Notes under the pieces: generated by a model | The model's input: the letters and a program-made list of their open reading frames with translations, nothing else | The model's database searches: none | Told to the model about the DNA's origin: nothing | In this document: positions 53,716 to 61,908 of the stretch, piece by piece | Layout: the number at the start of each line of letters is the position of its first letter | Numbering within the stretch: the first letter of the stretch is position 1 | NCBI GenBank assembly: GCA_964412105.1 | Contig: CAYPNM010000002.1 | Coordinates: forward strand, 1 to 64,000 | Source of the DNA: JAKAGZ01 sp964412105 | GTDB lineage: Bacteria; Bacteroidota; Ignavibacteria; Ignavibacteriales; Ignavibacteriaceae | DNA: 64,000 bases | Direction: 5' to 3' | Program-made: the position numbers and the translations under genes

Positions 53716-54056
53716 TTTTAAACCAATATGAAGTTTTTACAATATGATGTACATAACAATTTTCGTGCTAGTTAATATTTGTCAATTTTTAACAAAATGC
53801 ATACCATAAAGCAACAAAAATTAGAGACAATGTATCAAAATATTACGATAAGCGGTCGGTAAAATTTTCAAAACCTCAGAGGAAATAATTACGCATTTAC
53901 CGGTAATAATTACAATAACGGTAATATTTACGCGTAAATTTTACATACTCTAATAAACATTAAAAAATGTGCTGTATTTAATTGTAGTAATGTAGGTTAA
54001 AGGCTGGCATAATTTTTACTATAATCAATTTGTTAAAAATAACAATGTCAAATTAA
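53716..54056. promoter_or_regulatory. Divergent control region between minor and major pilin genes
   Basis: 341 bp, AT-rich, without a gene. It contains the perfect palindromes TTACCGGTAA (53897-53906) and ATTTACGCGTAAAT (53926-53939), whose centres are 31 bp apart. Half-sites of the same kind (CGGTAA) occur at 53857 and 53919. The arrangement looks like an operator array for a dimeric regulator controlling both transcripts. Confidence 0.6.
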
Positions 54057-54437
54057 ATGGGACAACAACAACTCTTACTAATAATCATTGCAGCGATAGT
54101 CGTTGGTATAGCAATTACCGTAGCTATAACTCTTTTCAGGGCCCATTCAATTGATGAAAAACGAAATTTGCTAATAAATGAAGGTTCAAGCTTAGCTTCT
54201 GCGGCAATGGGTTATTATAGAAAACCAACCAGTCTTGGTGGTGGTGGGAGTTCTTTTGTTGGATGGATCATTCCACCTAGTATGGTCCAAACTGCGACAG
54301 GTCGATTTTCTGCAACAGCATTTAGTGATAGTCTGATAATAATTGGAACGGGGAATGAAGTAACCACGGGAACAGATAGTGTAAAAGTAAAAATTACAGT
54401 ATTGGAAAATACTTTTTATTCAACGGTAATAAATTGA
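54057..54437 (+). CDS. Pilin-like protein, MGQQQ type, copy 1
   Basis: 126 residues. It begins MGQQQLLLIIIAAIVVGIAI, a short leader directly followed by a long hydrophobic helix, then the family motif AMGYYRKPTSLGGGGSSF and a small beta-rich C-terminal domain. It is a paralogue of the next gene: the first 23 bases are identical and the middle motif is shared. There is no clear ribosome-binding site, and codon use is less biased than in copy 2, so it is probably a lower-level subunit. Confidence 0.7.
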   Translation: MGQQQLLLIIIAAIVVGIAITVAITLFRAHSIDEKRNLLINEGSSLASAAMGYYRKPTSLGGGGSSFVGWIIPPSMVQTATGRFSATAFSDSLIIIGTGNEVTTGTDSVKVKITVLENTFYSTVIN

Positions 54438-54532
54438 ATATATATTTCTACGAAAACATTTTTTTTGTATTGAAGCTCGGTTCGTTACTTAAATAATTAA
54501 ATTATTTCAAAAAACAATAAGAGGAACATAAT

Positions 54533-54940
54533 ATGGGACAACAACAACTCTTACTTATCGTATTGGGCGTGATCGTAGTAGGCATCGCCGTAGTGGTAGG
54601 TATCAATCTATTCAACGCCAACGCTGTTTCATCAAACAGGGACGCAGTTGTATCAGATTTAAATAACCTGGGTGCCATGGCACAGCAGTATTATAAAAAG
54701 CCGATATCGATGGGCGGCGGAGGAAATACGTTTGATGGAAGTTCAGCTACAGGCGGTGTTGCTTGGGTAATTCCTGCACAGCTGGACACTACAGCTAACG
54801 GTACTTATACGGCAACTGTTAATGCACAATCTGTTGTAATAGTCGGTCTGGGTACTGAAAAAGGCAATGACAATACTGCACCTGTTAAAGCAACAGCTAC
54901 AGTTAGCCCGACAGCTATAACGGTAAGTACTCAGAATTAA
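54533..54940 (+). CDS. Probable major pilin, MGQQQ type, copy 2
   Basis: 135 residues, same architecture as copy 1: MGQQQLLLIVLGVIVVGIAV, a polar helix, AQQYYKKPISMGGGGNTF, then a Thr/Ala-rich beta domain (TATVNAQSVVIVGLGTE). A good AGAGGA ribosome-binding site and enriched codons such as ATC, GTA and GGC suggest high expression, as for a main fibre subunit. A 12 bp stem hairpin follows before pilC. The major pilin role is inferred. Confidence 0.75.
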   Translation: MGQQQLLLIVLGVIVVGIAVVVGINLFNANAVSSNRDAVVSDLNNLGAMAQQYYKKPISMGGGGNTFDGSSATGGVAWVIPAQLDTTANGTYTATVNAQSVVIVGLGTEKGNDNTAPVKATATVSPTAITVSTQN

Positions 54941-54969
54941 AAAAGTAATTTGTATATAAATTTATTAAA

Positions 54970-55000
54970 GGCTGATAAAATTTAGTATATTTTATCAGCC
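54970..55000 (+). terminator. Hairpin between major pilin and pilC, partial terminator or mRNA stabiliser
   Basis: GGCTGATAAAAT (54970-54981) is perfectly complementary to ATTTTATCAGCC (54989-55000) with a seven-base loop. No U tract follows, so leaky termination or 3'-end protection of the pilin mRNA is more likely than full termination. Confidence 0.6.
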
Positions 55001-55023
55001 CACTTCAATCTTTAAGGAAATTT

Positions 55024-56400
55024 ATGGTTGAATTGAGATTTTCGGCTAACAGGGTAAATGGACAGACTATTAGCGGTTCGCTGACAGCCGCTTCTCCCAG
55101 AGACGGCAAAAAAAAAATATACAGATTAGCTGAGAAAAACCAGTTAAAGATAAGGTCGGTTGAGATTAAAACCACTTATCTTTATAAAGTGAAAAGGGGA
55201 AATGAAAAGCCTGTAAGGGGGGAACAAAAGGCTTTCAATAAGAAAGAGGTGGAAGATGCGCTCACAAAAATGGGTTACAAGATTGTCTCCGTCAACAAAA
55301 AGCTTCTTGACTTTCAATTTAACCCGCCGCCGCAACAGATAGTCTCCTTCGTGAAAATTAGTGCGGAGTTACTGGAACAAAAACTTCCCTATAGTGAAAT
55401 ATTGACTTTGCTTATTGGGGATACAGAAAACAGAACGCTTAAAGAAACATTGAAAGATATAAATAATGAATTAAAAAAGGGAGCTGATAGCGAAGCGACA
55501 TTTCTGAAATATCAACCTGTATTTGGTAAGTTTACAGCCTATATGTTAGGCTTAGCATCAAAGAGCGGTAACATGGCTGAAATTTATAGGGCAACCGCTA
55601 AATTTCTCGAGAGGCGAATGGAGTTCAAAAAGAGTTTAAGAAGTGCTTTGATAACACCAGCTATAACTGTTTTTGTGCTCTTAGTCGCCTGCCTGTTTTA
55701 TGTAGGTTATATTTTTCCGGAAACAGCAAAATTATTTGTTAAATTTGGTGTTCCCCTGCCTCCAATGACAGCATTCACATTAAAAATGAGCGATTTTCTT
55801 ATTGACAATGCAATACTGGTCAGTATAGTTATTATTGTGCCCCCAATAGTGCTATGGCAATATTTTAAGACAAAGAAAGGGGCCTATATATTTGATAAAT
55901 ATTTAATCCAAGTTCCTATTATTGGGCCGCTGATTCACAAGACGCTTATTGAAGTCTATTTCCGGGTTTTCTATACTTTATACAGCGGTTCAGCAGAAAG
56001 TATTGAACCAATTAGAATAGCTGCAGAAGCAACGGGTAATAGTTATTTTGAAGATAAAATAAAAAATGATGCAATTCCATTAATGATTAAAAAGGGGATT
56101 GGAATAACGGAAGCTTTCCAAACAACAGGAGTATTTACCGATACGGCTCTTTCACGTTTACATTCAGGTGAAGAGACAGGAACTATAAAAACCACTTCAT
56201 TACAAATTGCAAATTATTACGAAGCTGAAACGGTTTATAAATTGAAGAATCTTATTGAACTCATACAGGTATTTATCGCTATGATAATAATGGTTGTCAT
56301 GATTCTATTGACTCTTGTCTCCGCAGAAACAGCTACTATTAGACCTAAAACACCGGGAGCGGCTAGTAATGAAATCCATATAGAAAGAACGATAACATGA
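55024..56400 (+). CDS. pilC: Type IV pilus/type II secretion inner membrane platform protein (PilC/GspF)
   Basis: 458 residues: a soluble N-terminal region of about 110 residues, then two GspF domains. The first is about 120-245, with ASKSGNMAEIYRATAKFLE and a membrane helix after SALITPAITVFVLLVACLFYV. The second is about 300-430, with SGEETGTIKTTSLQIANYYE before the last helix. It is the inner membrane platform that couples ATPase motion to pilin polymerisation. Its TGA stop overlaps the ATG of the next gene (ATGA). Confidence 0.92.
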   Translation: MVELRFSANRVNGQTISGSLTAASPRDGKKKIYRLAEKNQLKIRSVEIKTTYLYKVKRGNEKPVRGEQKAFNKKEVEDALTKMGYKIVSVNKKLLDFQFNPPPQQIVSFVKISAELLEQKLPYSEILTLLIGDTENRTLKETLKDINNELKKGADSEATFLKYQPVFGKFTAYMLGLASKSGNMAEIYRATAKFLERRMEFKKSLRSALITPAITVFVLLVACLFYVGYIFPETAKLFVKFGVPLPPMTAFTLKMSDFLIDNAILVSIVIIVPPIVLWQYFKTKKGAYIFDKYLIQVPIIGPLIHKTLIEVYFRVFYTLYSGSAESIEPIRIAAEATGNSYFEDKIKNDAIPLMIKKGIGITEAFQTTGVFTDTALSRLHSGEETGTIKTTSLQIANYYEAETVYKLKNLIELIQVFIAMIIMVVMILLTLVSAETATIRPKTPGAASNEIHIERTIT

Positions 56401-58187
56401 TTGATACTAATCTTGAAATGACCGATAAAATCGGCTATTTGCTTTTTAAGAAAGGGATAATAGACAGTGCAATTTTAGAAAAGGCCCTCACGGCAAAAGC
56501 AACTGATAATTCTAAAATAAAAAGAAATCTTGCTCAAATATTGGTTCAGGATTTTGGTTATGATCATGACACAATCTTTAGAGAAGTTGCAATTCTATAC
56601 GCTTTCCGGGAATTGGAAATTAACCCCGATGAGATACCTCCACGCAGGATTGAAGCAATTAAACAGATGGTCAATGATACTAGTGATCAGTTGAAAAGTC
56701 AGATGGTTGAACATAAAATTATACCTTTTATGTTTGACGACAGATCAAAAGATAAATTAGTATTAGCAACCATTGATCCAACGGATAGAAACATTCCAAA
56801 GATTGCGTTTAGTCTACAAGCGAAAAAGTATGAAGTAGTTTATATAAAGAAACCTGATTTTGAAAGGCTTATACAAATTGTCATTCCTCCTGAAAATATT
56901 TATTTAAAGGCAATGGAGGATGTTGCCCCAGAACTTGAAATTGGAAGGGAAGAAGCATCTCTGGATGAAGACGAACTTGATGCGGAAATAAACAAAAGTG
57001 CACTAATAAACCTGGTTGAAGGTGCATTGCTTGAGGGGGTAAGAAGAGGTGCGAGTGATATTCATTTCGTTCCAAAAGCAGGAAATAAAACGGAAATAGA
57101 TTTTCGAGTTGATGGAAAACTTCAGGTTTGGCATACACAAGATAACACACTTCCTGAAGCCATGATTGCAGTTGTTAAAGATCGCTCCAAAGGGATGGAC
57201 AGGTTCGAAAGAGAAAGAGCACAGGATGGATTTATTCAAAGAGATATAGACGGTAATATTATTAGATTCAGGGTATCTGTACTACCTATGGTTGGTACTG
57301 AGCTAAAAAATAAATTTGAAAGTGTTGTAATAAGGATTCTTGACGATAGAAAAGTTATAAGAGATATAGACAAACTGGGATTGGCCGGGTATTCTAAAGA
57401 CGTATTTTTAAAAGCTATTAACCAGCCACAGGGCATGGTAATTCTAACAGGGCCTACGGGAAGTGGTAAAAGTACAACGCTTGTAGCTGCACTTTACCAG
57501 GTTATTGATCCAAGCGTAAATGTTCTAACGGTAGAAGATCCTGTTGAGTATGTAATTGAAGGAGCCAGGCAATTAAAAATTGGCTATAAAATGAATTTTG
57601 AACAGGCAATCAGGTCGATACTGCGGCATGATCCCGATATAGTATTGGTTGGTGAGATGAGGGATAAAGAAACAGCCGAAGTTGCTATAAAGCTAGCCAA
57701 CACGGGTCATTTAACATTTTCTACACTTCACACTAACGATGCACCGAGCGCCGTAGCCAGGCTTTATAAAATGGGTATTGAGCCATTTCTTATAGCTTAC
57801 GCAATTAATCTAATAGTTGCGCAACGTCTCGTGAGAAGGCTTTGTCCAGACTGTAAAAAAAGAACTGCTAATTTTGATGAAGTTGTGATGAAAGCAGCGG
57901 GTTTAAATATAGCTGAATGGAGAAACTTTGTTGTTTATGAGCCCGCTGGATGTGAGAAATGTGGTAAAACAGGCTATAAGGGAAGGTTAGCAATACATGA
58001 AGCACTTTATTTTACCAGAGAAATAAGAGAAATAATTGTCAAGTCAGGAATTGAAGTTGATGAAGAAAGCGTAAGGAAACAGGCAAAAAAAGATGGAATG
58101 CTGACTCTTCGTGAGGCCGGGCTTGAAAAAGTGAAACTAGGACTGACGTCAATTGAAGAAGTTATTGCGGCGACTTCAGAAGAATAA
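56397..58187 (+). CDS. pilB: Type IV pilus extension ATPase (PilB/GspE)
   Basis: 596 residues. An N-terminal GspE/MshEN-like domain (KIGYLLFKKGIIDSAILEKAL, 11-31) precedes the ATPase. Walker A GPTGSGKS is at 352-359, the Asp box LTVEDPVEY, Walker B PDIVLVGEMRDKETAE, and the His box TLHTND. The tetracysteine zinc motif of assembly ATPases is present (CPDCKK and CEKCGKTGYKGR). It powers pilus extension. The start overlaps the pilC stop by four bases. Confidence 0.93.
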   Translation: MIDTNLEMTDKIGYLLFKKGIIDSAILEKALTAKATDNSKIKRNLAQILVQDFGYDHDTIFREVAILYAFRELEINPDEIPPRRIEAIKQMVNDTSDQLKSQMVEHKIIPFMFDDRSKDKLVLATIDPTDRNIPKIAFSLQAKKYEVVYIKKPDFERLIQIVIPPENIYLKAMEDVAPELEIGREEASLDEDELDAEINKSALINLVEGALLEGVRRGASDIHFVPKAGNKTEIDFRVDGKLQVWHTQDNTLPEAMIAVVKDRSKGMDRFERERAQDGFIQRDIDGNIIRFRVSVLPMVGTELKNKFESVVIRILDDRKVIRDIDKLGLAGYSKDVFLKAINQPQGMVILTGPTGSGKSTTLVAALYQVIDPSVNVLTVEDPVEYVIEGARQLKIGYKMNFEQAIRSILRHDPDIVLVGEMRDKETAEVAIKLANTGHLTFSTLHTNDAPSAVARLYKMGIEPFLIAYAINLIVAQRLVRRLCPDCKKRTANFDEVVMKAAGLNIAEWRNFVVYEPAGCEKCGKTGYKGRLAIHEALYFTREIREIIVKSGIEVDEESVRKQAKKDGMLTLREAGLEKVKLGLTSIEEVIAATSEE

Positions 58188-58219
58188 ATTTTTAATAAAT
58201 TAAATAAGGCAAAAATATT

Positions 58220-59455
58220 TTGACTACAGTTGATACAGAATATAAAACCATCATAAAGAAGTTTCTTCTGAAAATACCAGAAATAGTTTATGGTACTGAA
58301 AGAGCAGAATATATACTTCAGAATATTGAGGAGATATCTTCAGAGGAAAGAGTTGTTCTTAAAAAGGTTGTAGATAGAATGCTCACCAGTATGATTGAAC
58401 GTGAGGCTTCTGATCTTGAAATAGGTGGCAATGCCAGCGAAAACTTTGTGTGGATGAGAATTTTTGGTACCAAAGGAAGAGTAAAAGAATTCCCGCAATT
58501 TACGCACGACGAAGCCGGGGTAATGATTGCAAATTTGTTAAACAAAAATCAAAGGAAATTTCTTCAAGCCTCCCGTAATCTTGATTTTAGTTATACATTT
58601 AATTACGAAAGGAAAAAAGTATTAGCCAGATTTAGAGCATGTGCATATTTTGACCTGGAGACGCTTGCGTTAAATTTTAGAGCGATAAACACTACAGTTC
58701 GTTCTTTGGAATCACTGGAATTTCACCCAAATGTTGTAAAGGCTATGAGTCATAATTATATTAAATTTGGACTTTCATTAGTTACGGGCATCACCGGCTC
58801 CGGTAAGTCTACTACATTAGACTCAATTATTGACGCACATAATAAATATGATCCTGCTCATATAGTTATAATTTCTTCACCTATTGAATTCGTACACACT
58901 TCAAATATTTCTTTTGTAAGGCATAGGGAAGTTGGAAGGGATGTATTATCATTTAAAGATGGTATTACACAAGCACTAAGACAGGATCCTGACATTATTG
59001 TTATTGGTGAAATGCGTGATCCCGATACAATTCTTGCTGCTCTAGAAGTTACTGATACCGGTCATAAAGTGTTTTCCACTTTGCATACTTCTTCGGCAGT
59101 TGAATCAATCGATAGAATAGTTGCGGAGGTTAACCCTTCCGAACAAGAAAGAGTTAGGAATAGACTAGCAGATGTTTTAGTTTCCGTAGTATCACAAAAA
59201 CTTGTTCCCAGCATTGATGGCAAGGTAGTGTTAGCCAAGGAGGTCTTATTAGTTACTCCAAGTGTCAAGGCTGCAATCAAAAATAATAATACAAGTGAGA
59301 TATATATGATGATAAACCAAGGCGGATCCAGCGGAATGATAACTATGGAACAGGATCTAAAGAGACTATATCTTAACAGAAAAATTTCTCTTGATATGGC
59401 CGTTGCATATGCAAATAATAAAACTAGAATTCAACAAATATTAAATGCGGTTTAA
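58220..59455 (+). CDS. PilT-like retraction ATPase
   Basis: 411 residues from a TTG start at 58220; no ATG is in a suitable place and AAGG lies upstream. Walker A GITGSGKST is at 190-198, Walker B DPDIIVIGEMRDPDT, and the His box TLHTSSAVESIDR. The zinc tetracysteine motif is absent and the C-terminus (AAIKNNNTSEIYMMINQG, then TMEQDLKRLYLNRKIS) matches PilT/PilU rather than PilB. It probably retracts the fibre, supporting a pilus rather than a pure secretion system. Confidence 0.87.
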   Translation: MTTVDTEYKTIIKKFLLKIPEIVYGTERAEYILQNIEEISSEERVVLKKVVDRMLTSMIEREASDLEIGGNASENFVWMRIFGTKGRVKEFPQFTHDEAGVMIANLLNKNQRKFLQASRNLDFSYTFNYERKKVLARFRACAYFDLETLALNFRAINTTVRSLESLEFHPNVVKAMSHNYIKFGLSLVTGITGSGKSTTLDSIIDAHNKYDPAHIVIISSPIEFVHTSNISFVRHREVGRDVLSFKDGITQALRQDPDIIVIGEMRDPDTILAALEVTDTGHKVFSTLHTSSAVESIDRIVAEVNPSEQERVRNRLADVLVSVVSQKLVPSIDGKVVLAKEVLLVTPSVKAAIKNNNTSEIYMMINQGGSSGMITMEQDLKRLYLNRKISLDMAVAYANNKTRIQQILNAV

Positions 59456-60997
59456 ATGAAACAAGTAATCTTTACATATTGTGAAGGTAATGATACAAAA
59501 ATTGCCGTAGCTCAAAAAGATAGTGATAAATTAAAAATACTCCGCGTATCATCTTTAGATGTTTCTTCTCCAGGCTATAACGTAGATGAAGATATGGAAG
59601 GCTTAAGTCTTACCAGCGATGAAGTAAAAATAGATGAAAGTAAACGAGATGTAATGGAAGATAGTAAATCAGGGGTGTCAAATGTTAGTTTGATAAATAA
59701 TTCGTTAAGAGGAATTAATTTAAAGAAATCTCTCTTTGTTCCGGTGCTAACTGAACCAGCAGTACATTATCATTTCTTTGAAGGAACGAAAAGAACCAAA
59801 GCCGGTAACTTTACACAGGAAATAGTAGATGATATTCAGCAATCTAAAAATGTGACCATTGATCAGGAAAATCTTGAGTACGTGGAACTTGCCGATAAAG
59901 CCTGGATGGCAGTTTTTCTAAGCGGTGAAATTTCATGTATAGGTCTAATTAATGCTCTTGCTAATTATAACGGGAAGAGAAATTATAAAATTCAGTCTGT
60001 AAAAAGTGCAGAAATATCTTTAGCATATTACATTGCTAAAACAAAAAAATTTTTTCCCGATGATTATTCGTTAATAATATATATAGGTAAAGAATATACT
60101 AAATTAATTTTTCTTCATGGCAGAAAGCTAAAACATATCGGGAGTACTCTTGATATTGGTAAAATTAATCTGCATACGTATGATGTTTATTTTTCAAAAA
60201 TTTTACTTGAAATGGAAAATGGAGGAATTTCCTCCCTTGATAATATTGTAGTATGTGGAGAGGATGATTCCGAAAATATTGTTCTTTCATTTTATGGTAC
60301 TTTCCCTGAAGCAAATGTTTCAAAAATGGATTTTTCCGAGTTTGATCTTAGTCATTTAAAAAGCGAGGCTAAGGAATCGCTTTCGGCATTTACTGTACCA
60401 ATTGCCGCTGCTGTTGAATTTTTTGATGAGGAAGCGGAAATTTATAAGGGAATAAATCTATTACCAAAATACGTAAAGGAGGACCAGAAGTTAATTCAAT
60501 TTGGTTGGCATGGATATGCTTTGCTACCGATATTATTTGCGTCAACATTCTTTCTAACGAAGGCATATCTTAATGATCAAAAAGAAATAAAAAGTACAAA
60601 GGATCAAATTGCAGTGCAGCAGGTTTTATTAAAACAAAATCAGGATATTTTGAATAAAATTAATGATATTCAGGGGAGACTAAATAATTTTGGAGCAACT
60701 CAATCTATCCTTGATTCTGTATCTGCCGGAACGGAAGTATGGTCCAATTCTCTTCAAAAGATATCAGACTTTTTTGATCAAAGGAAAAATATCTGGTTGA
60801 CAAAATTAGGTATTGGTGACGGAGGAAAAGTTAATCTTGAGGGTTATGCCCTTTCAAAAGCCGTACTTACTGATTTTGCATATTTCTTAAAATCTGCAGA
60901 GCTAAAAGGAATTTTTTATGAAACATTGAGGGATAAGAATACTTATAGATTTACAATCAATTTCGATCTATCAAGTTATCAAAAAGTAGAAAAATGA
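59456..60997 (+). CDS. Fused PilM-PilN-like pilus assembly protein
   Basis: 513 residues. The first about 325 residues are a divergent actin-like PilM region (SLIIYIGKEYTKLIFLHG, IVVCGEDDSENI). At 333-337 comes INLLP, the motif with which free PilN binds PilM, here in cis. A membrane helix (about 351-367), a coiled coil and a PilN-like periplasmic ferredoxin-fold domain (about 430-513) follow. In the usual system PilM is cytoplasmic and PilN membrane-bound. The start follows the previous stop directly. Confidence 0.75.
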   Translation: MKQVIFTYCEGNDTKIAVAQKDSDKLKILRVSSLDVSSPGYNVDEDMEGLSLTSDEVKIDESKRDVMEDSKSGVSNVSLINNSLRGINLKKSLFVPVLTEPAVHYHFFEGTKRTKAGNFTQEIVDDIQQSKNVTIDQENLEYVELADKAWMAVFLSGEISCIGLINALANYNGKRNYKIQSVKSAEISLAYYIAKTKKFFPDDYSLIIYIGKEYTKLIFLHGRKLKHIGSTLDIGKINLHTYDVYFSKILLEMENGGISSLDNIVVCGEDDSENIVLSFYGTFPEANVSKMDFSEFDLSHLKSEAKESLSAFTVPIAAAVEFFDEEAEIYKGINLLPKYVKEDQKLIQFGWHGYALLPILFASTFFLTKAYLNDQKEIKSTKDQIAVQQVLLKQNQDILNKINDIQGRLNNFGATQSILDSVSAGTEVWSNSLQKISDFFDQRKNIWLTKLGIGDGGKVNLEGYALSKAVLTDFAYFLKSAELKGIFYETLRDKNTYRFTINFDLSSYQKVEK

Positions 60998-61908
60998 ATA
61001 GAAAAGTTAAAAGTACATTAGGGCTGGCTGCTCTACTAATAATTATATTGGTGGGGGGGGGTGTCTATATCTTTATATTTCAGAACGGAAAGATAAAAGA
61101 TATGAAGGCCGAATTAAAAAAACTAAAGGCAAATGGGTATAATACTGAACAATTAACAGCTCAGTATAAGGAAATGGAGGCCAGAGAATCGGTTCTTGAT
61201 TCTGTACTTGCTGCCAGGAAATTTAATATTCCACAAAACCTTTCATCAATTAAGTTTTTTAATTTTATAAATATAGTGAGCTCGGATTTTTCTCCGGACA
61301 AAACACATATCAACGTAGAATATGTCGATCAAAAGCCTGAAAAAGAATTTTTTTATTATGAATATAAATTAAGCGGTACAGGTACTTTTGATAATGTGCA
61401 TCAATTAATATATGCCATAGAAAAAAGCAAAGAATTAAAAAAGGTAAAAGGGCTCGCTCTTAGTAGTACAGTACAAACCGACAAGGATGGTGAGCCCAAT
61501 TTTCTGGTAAATTTCTCGTTGAACGTAGATGTCTATTATTCCTCTAATAACAGATTTGCAAGTAGCAAAATCAAGGAAAATGATATTACTTCCGGACCAA
61601 TTTATGATATTTTTTATCCGTTAATTAGAAACCAATTACCCCCAAATCTTGATAATTTGTTAGATGTTCAGGGTGCAAGATTACTTGCCCTTATTCCGGA
61701 AGGAGCCTTTCTGGCTGACTCCAGGGGAAATACATACTTACTGTGGGAGGGTGAACAGGTTTATCTCGGTTATCTTACAAAAATTGATTACGATAATAAT
61801 CGTGTAAGCTTCATTCTTAATAAGGGTGGAATAATTGAAAAAGTTGACTTGTCTTTGGAAAAAGAGCAGTCAGATAAAACAAATCAAAACAAAGAGATTA
61901 AAAAATGA
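60994..61908 (+). CDS. PilO-like protein with PilP-like C-terminal domain
   Basis: 304 residues. A membrane helix (about 8-29), a coiled coil (KIKDMKAELKKLKANGYNTE) and a PilO-like ferredoxin fold to about residue 190. After a linker there is a beta-domain (LLALIPEGAFLADSRGNTYLLWEGEQ to VSFILNKGG) resembling the PilP/GspC homology region that contacts the secretin. A run of nine G at 61053-61061 encodes part of the membrane helix (VGGG). Both ends overlap neighbours as ATGA, so the operon is tightly coupled. Confidence 0.68.
   Translation: MNRKVKSTLGLAALLIIILVGGGVYIFIFQNGKIKDMKAELKKLKANGYNTEQLTAQYKEMEARESVLDSVLAARKFNIPQNLSSIKFFNFINIVSSDFSPDKTHINVEYVDQKPEKEFFYYEYKLSGTGTFDNVHQLIYAIEKSKELKKVKGLALSSTVQTDKDGEPNFLVNFSLNVDVYYSSNNRFASSKIKENDITSGPIYDIFYPLIRNQLPPNLDNLLDVQGARLLALIPEGAFLADSRGNTYLLWEGEQVYLGYLTKIDYDNNRVSFILNKGGIIEKVDLSLEKEQSDKTNQNKEIKK
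61053..61061 (+). repeat. G9 homopolymer tract inside the PilO-like gene
   Basis: Nine consecutive G within codons 20-23 of the PilO-like gene, in otherwise AT-rich DNA. A one-base slip would shift the frame near the start and remove the protein. Such tracts are typical contingency sites, but they are also prone to assembly error. Confidence 0.85.

Noticed and set aside
54005..54019. Sigma-54-like promoter upstream of the first MGQQQ pilin
   Set aside because: TGGCA is present but the essential GC at -12 is AC, so the match is too weak.
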